Shown piece after piece: positions 63,600-64,000 of a stretch of 64,000 bases of DNA. The position numbers were made by a program, and so were the translations under genes. Position 1 is the stretch's first letter; every line of letters begins with the position of its first letter. Under the pieces are notes generated by a model that was not told the origin of the DNA, made no database searches, and saw only the letters and a program-made list of their open reading frames with translations. The DNA is from Nissabacter sp. SGAir0207 (GTDB lineage: Bacteria > Pseudomonadota > Gammaproteobacteria > Enterobacterales > Enterobacteriaceae): positions 1,178,001 to 1,242,000 of the forward strand of contig NZ_CP028035.1 of NCBI RefSeq assembly GCF_005491205.1. Direction: 5' to 3'.

Positions 63600-64000
63600 A
63601 TGACAACAACAGCCTCAACGGACGCCTGGATCGCGGCGATGGTCCGGGCCGCCGAGATCTTTGGCAAGCCCGCCGATCCAAAATTTTTGCGCCAGCAGAT
63701 GCGCTGGTTTGAGCAACTGCCCTGGAACCGCCAGCTCGACCGCCTGAGCGGCCTGATGGGATTGCAGGTCAGCATCATCAACCGCGACCGCGTGCGCTGG
63801 CGGCAGGAGGTGCTGCCAGCGATTGTGGTGCTGGAGCATGGCGGCACCGCGGTGATCGAGACGCTGGATGAGCAGGGGCAGGCCGGTTACTGGATGGAGG
63901 ATGGCGGCGACATCATGCGTCAGGCCGATCTCTCCAGCCTGCTGTCGCAGGGCGACGGCAATGTGGTGCTGGTGGGCGTGGCGGCGCGCGGGCGCGACGG
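63600..64000 (+). CDS. type I secretion ABC transporter, N-terminal part (cut by window end)
   Basis: The ATG at 63600 follows GGAGAG, and 133 codons are visible before the window ends. This part resembles the peptidase-C39-like N-terminal domain of HlyB/LapB/BapC-type transporters (EVLPAIVVLEHGGTAVIETLDEQG and WMEDGG are typical strands). No Cys is present, so it cannot cleave leader peptides, as expected for transporters of C-terminal-signal substrates. The transmembrane and ATPase domains should lie beyond base 64000, with a membrane-fusion partner probably after them. It lies 52 bases downstream of the TolC-like gene, likely in one operon. With only this fragment, identity rests partly on context. 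Confidence 0.75.
   Translation, partial: MTTTASTDAWIAAMVRAAEIFGKPADPKFLRQQMRWFEQLPWNRQLDRLSGLMGLQVSIINRDRVRWRQEVLPAIVVLEHGGTAVIETLDEQGQAGYWMEDGGDIMRQADLSSLLSQGDGNVVLVGVAARGRD

Overview
The window is about 64 kb of GC-rich chromosome from a gammaproteobacterium of the order Enterobacterales. The evidence is the Rcs phosphorelay set rcsC / rcsD-rcsB, an nrdA-nrdB-yfaE operon, ubiG next to gyrA, and homologues of yfaZ, yfaY and mltB that read close to the E. coli proteins. The high GC and the family members suggest a Serratia/Yersiniaceae-like or neighbouring lineage, but I cannot name the genus.

Layout. Positions 1-20378 are mostly core genes: the 3' part of menE, a clade-3 catalase (katA), yfaZ, yfaY (CinA-like), mltB, the operon nrdA-nrdB-yfaE (minus strand), ubiG (minus), gyrA (plus), rcsC (plus), and the overlapping rcsD-rcsB pair (minus). 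Clear intrinsic terminators separate most units. nrdA has a NrdR box and a DnaA box upstream. GyrA naturally carries Thr at position 83.

Positions 20379-64000 are an accessory locus beside rcsD, where E. coli has micF/ompC. It holds three tandem genes for giant surface or secreted proteins made of bacterial Ig-like domains: 5225, 1022 and 6948 residues, with about 49, 8 and 65 domains by eye. A TolC-family outer-membrane protein and the start of a type I secretion ABC transporter (cut by the window end) follow. All three adhesins end in the same roughly 155-residue secretion module and begin with alignable N-terminal 21 residues. Only the third carries the BapA/Bap/LapF-type prefix domain plus a hydrophobic Gly/Asp-rich linker.

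The main result of the hunt is that the Ig domains are not shuffled. Domain k of the first protein matches domain k+8 of the third over about 24 consecutive domains, and the small second protein is an internally deleted version of the same series. The first and third genes also share 5' leaders and an AT-rich element at the same distance (411 and 415 bases) before the start codon. This looks like whole-gene duplication followed by deletion and local repeat amplification, giving one retained and two possibly non-retained products of a shared secretion machine. Control by the neighbouring Rcs system is plausible (one RcsAB-like box), but it is inference.
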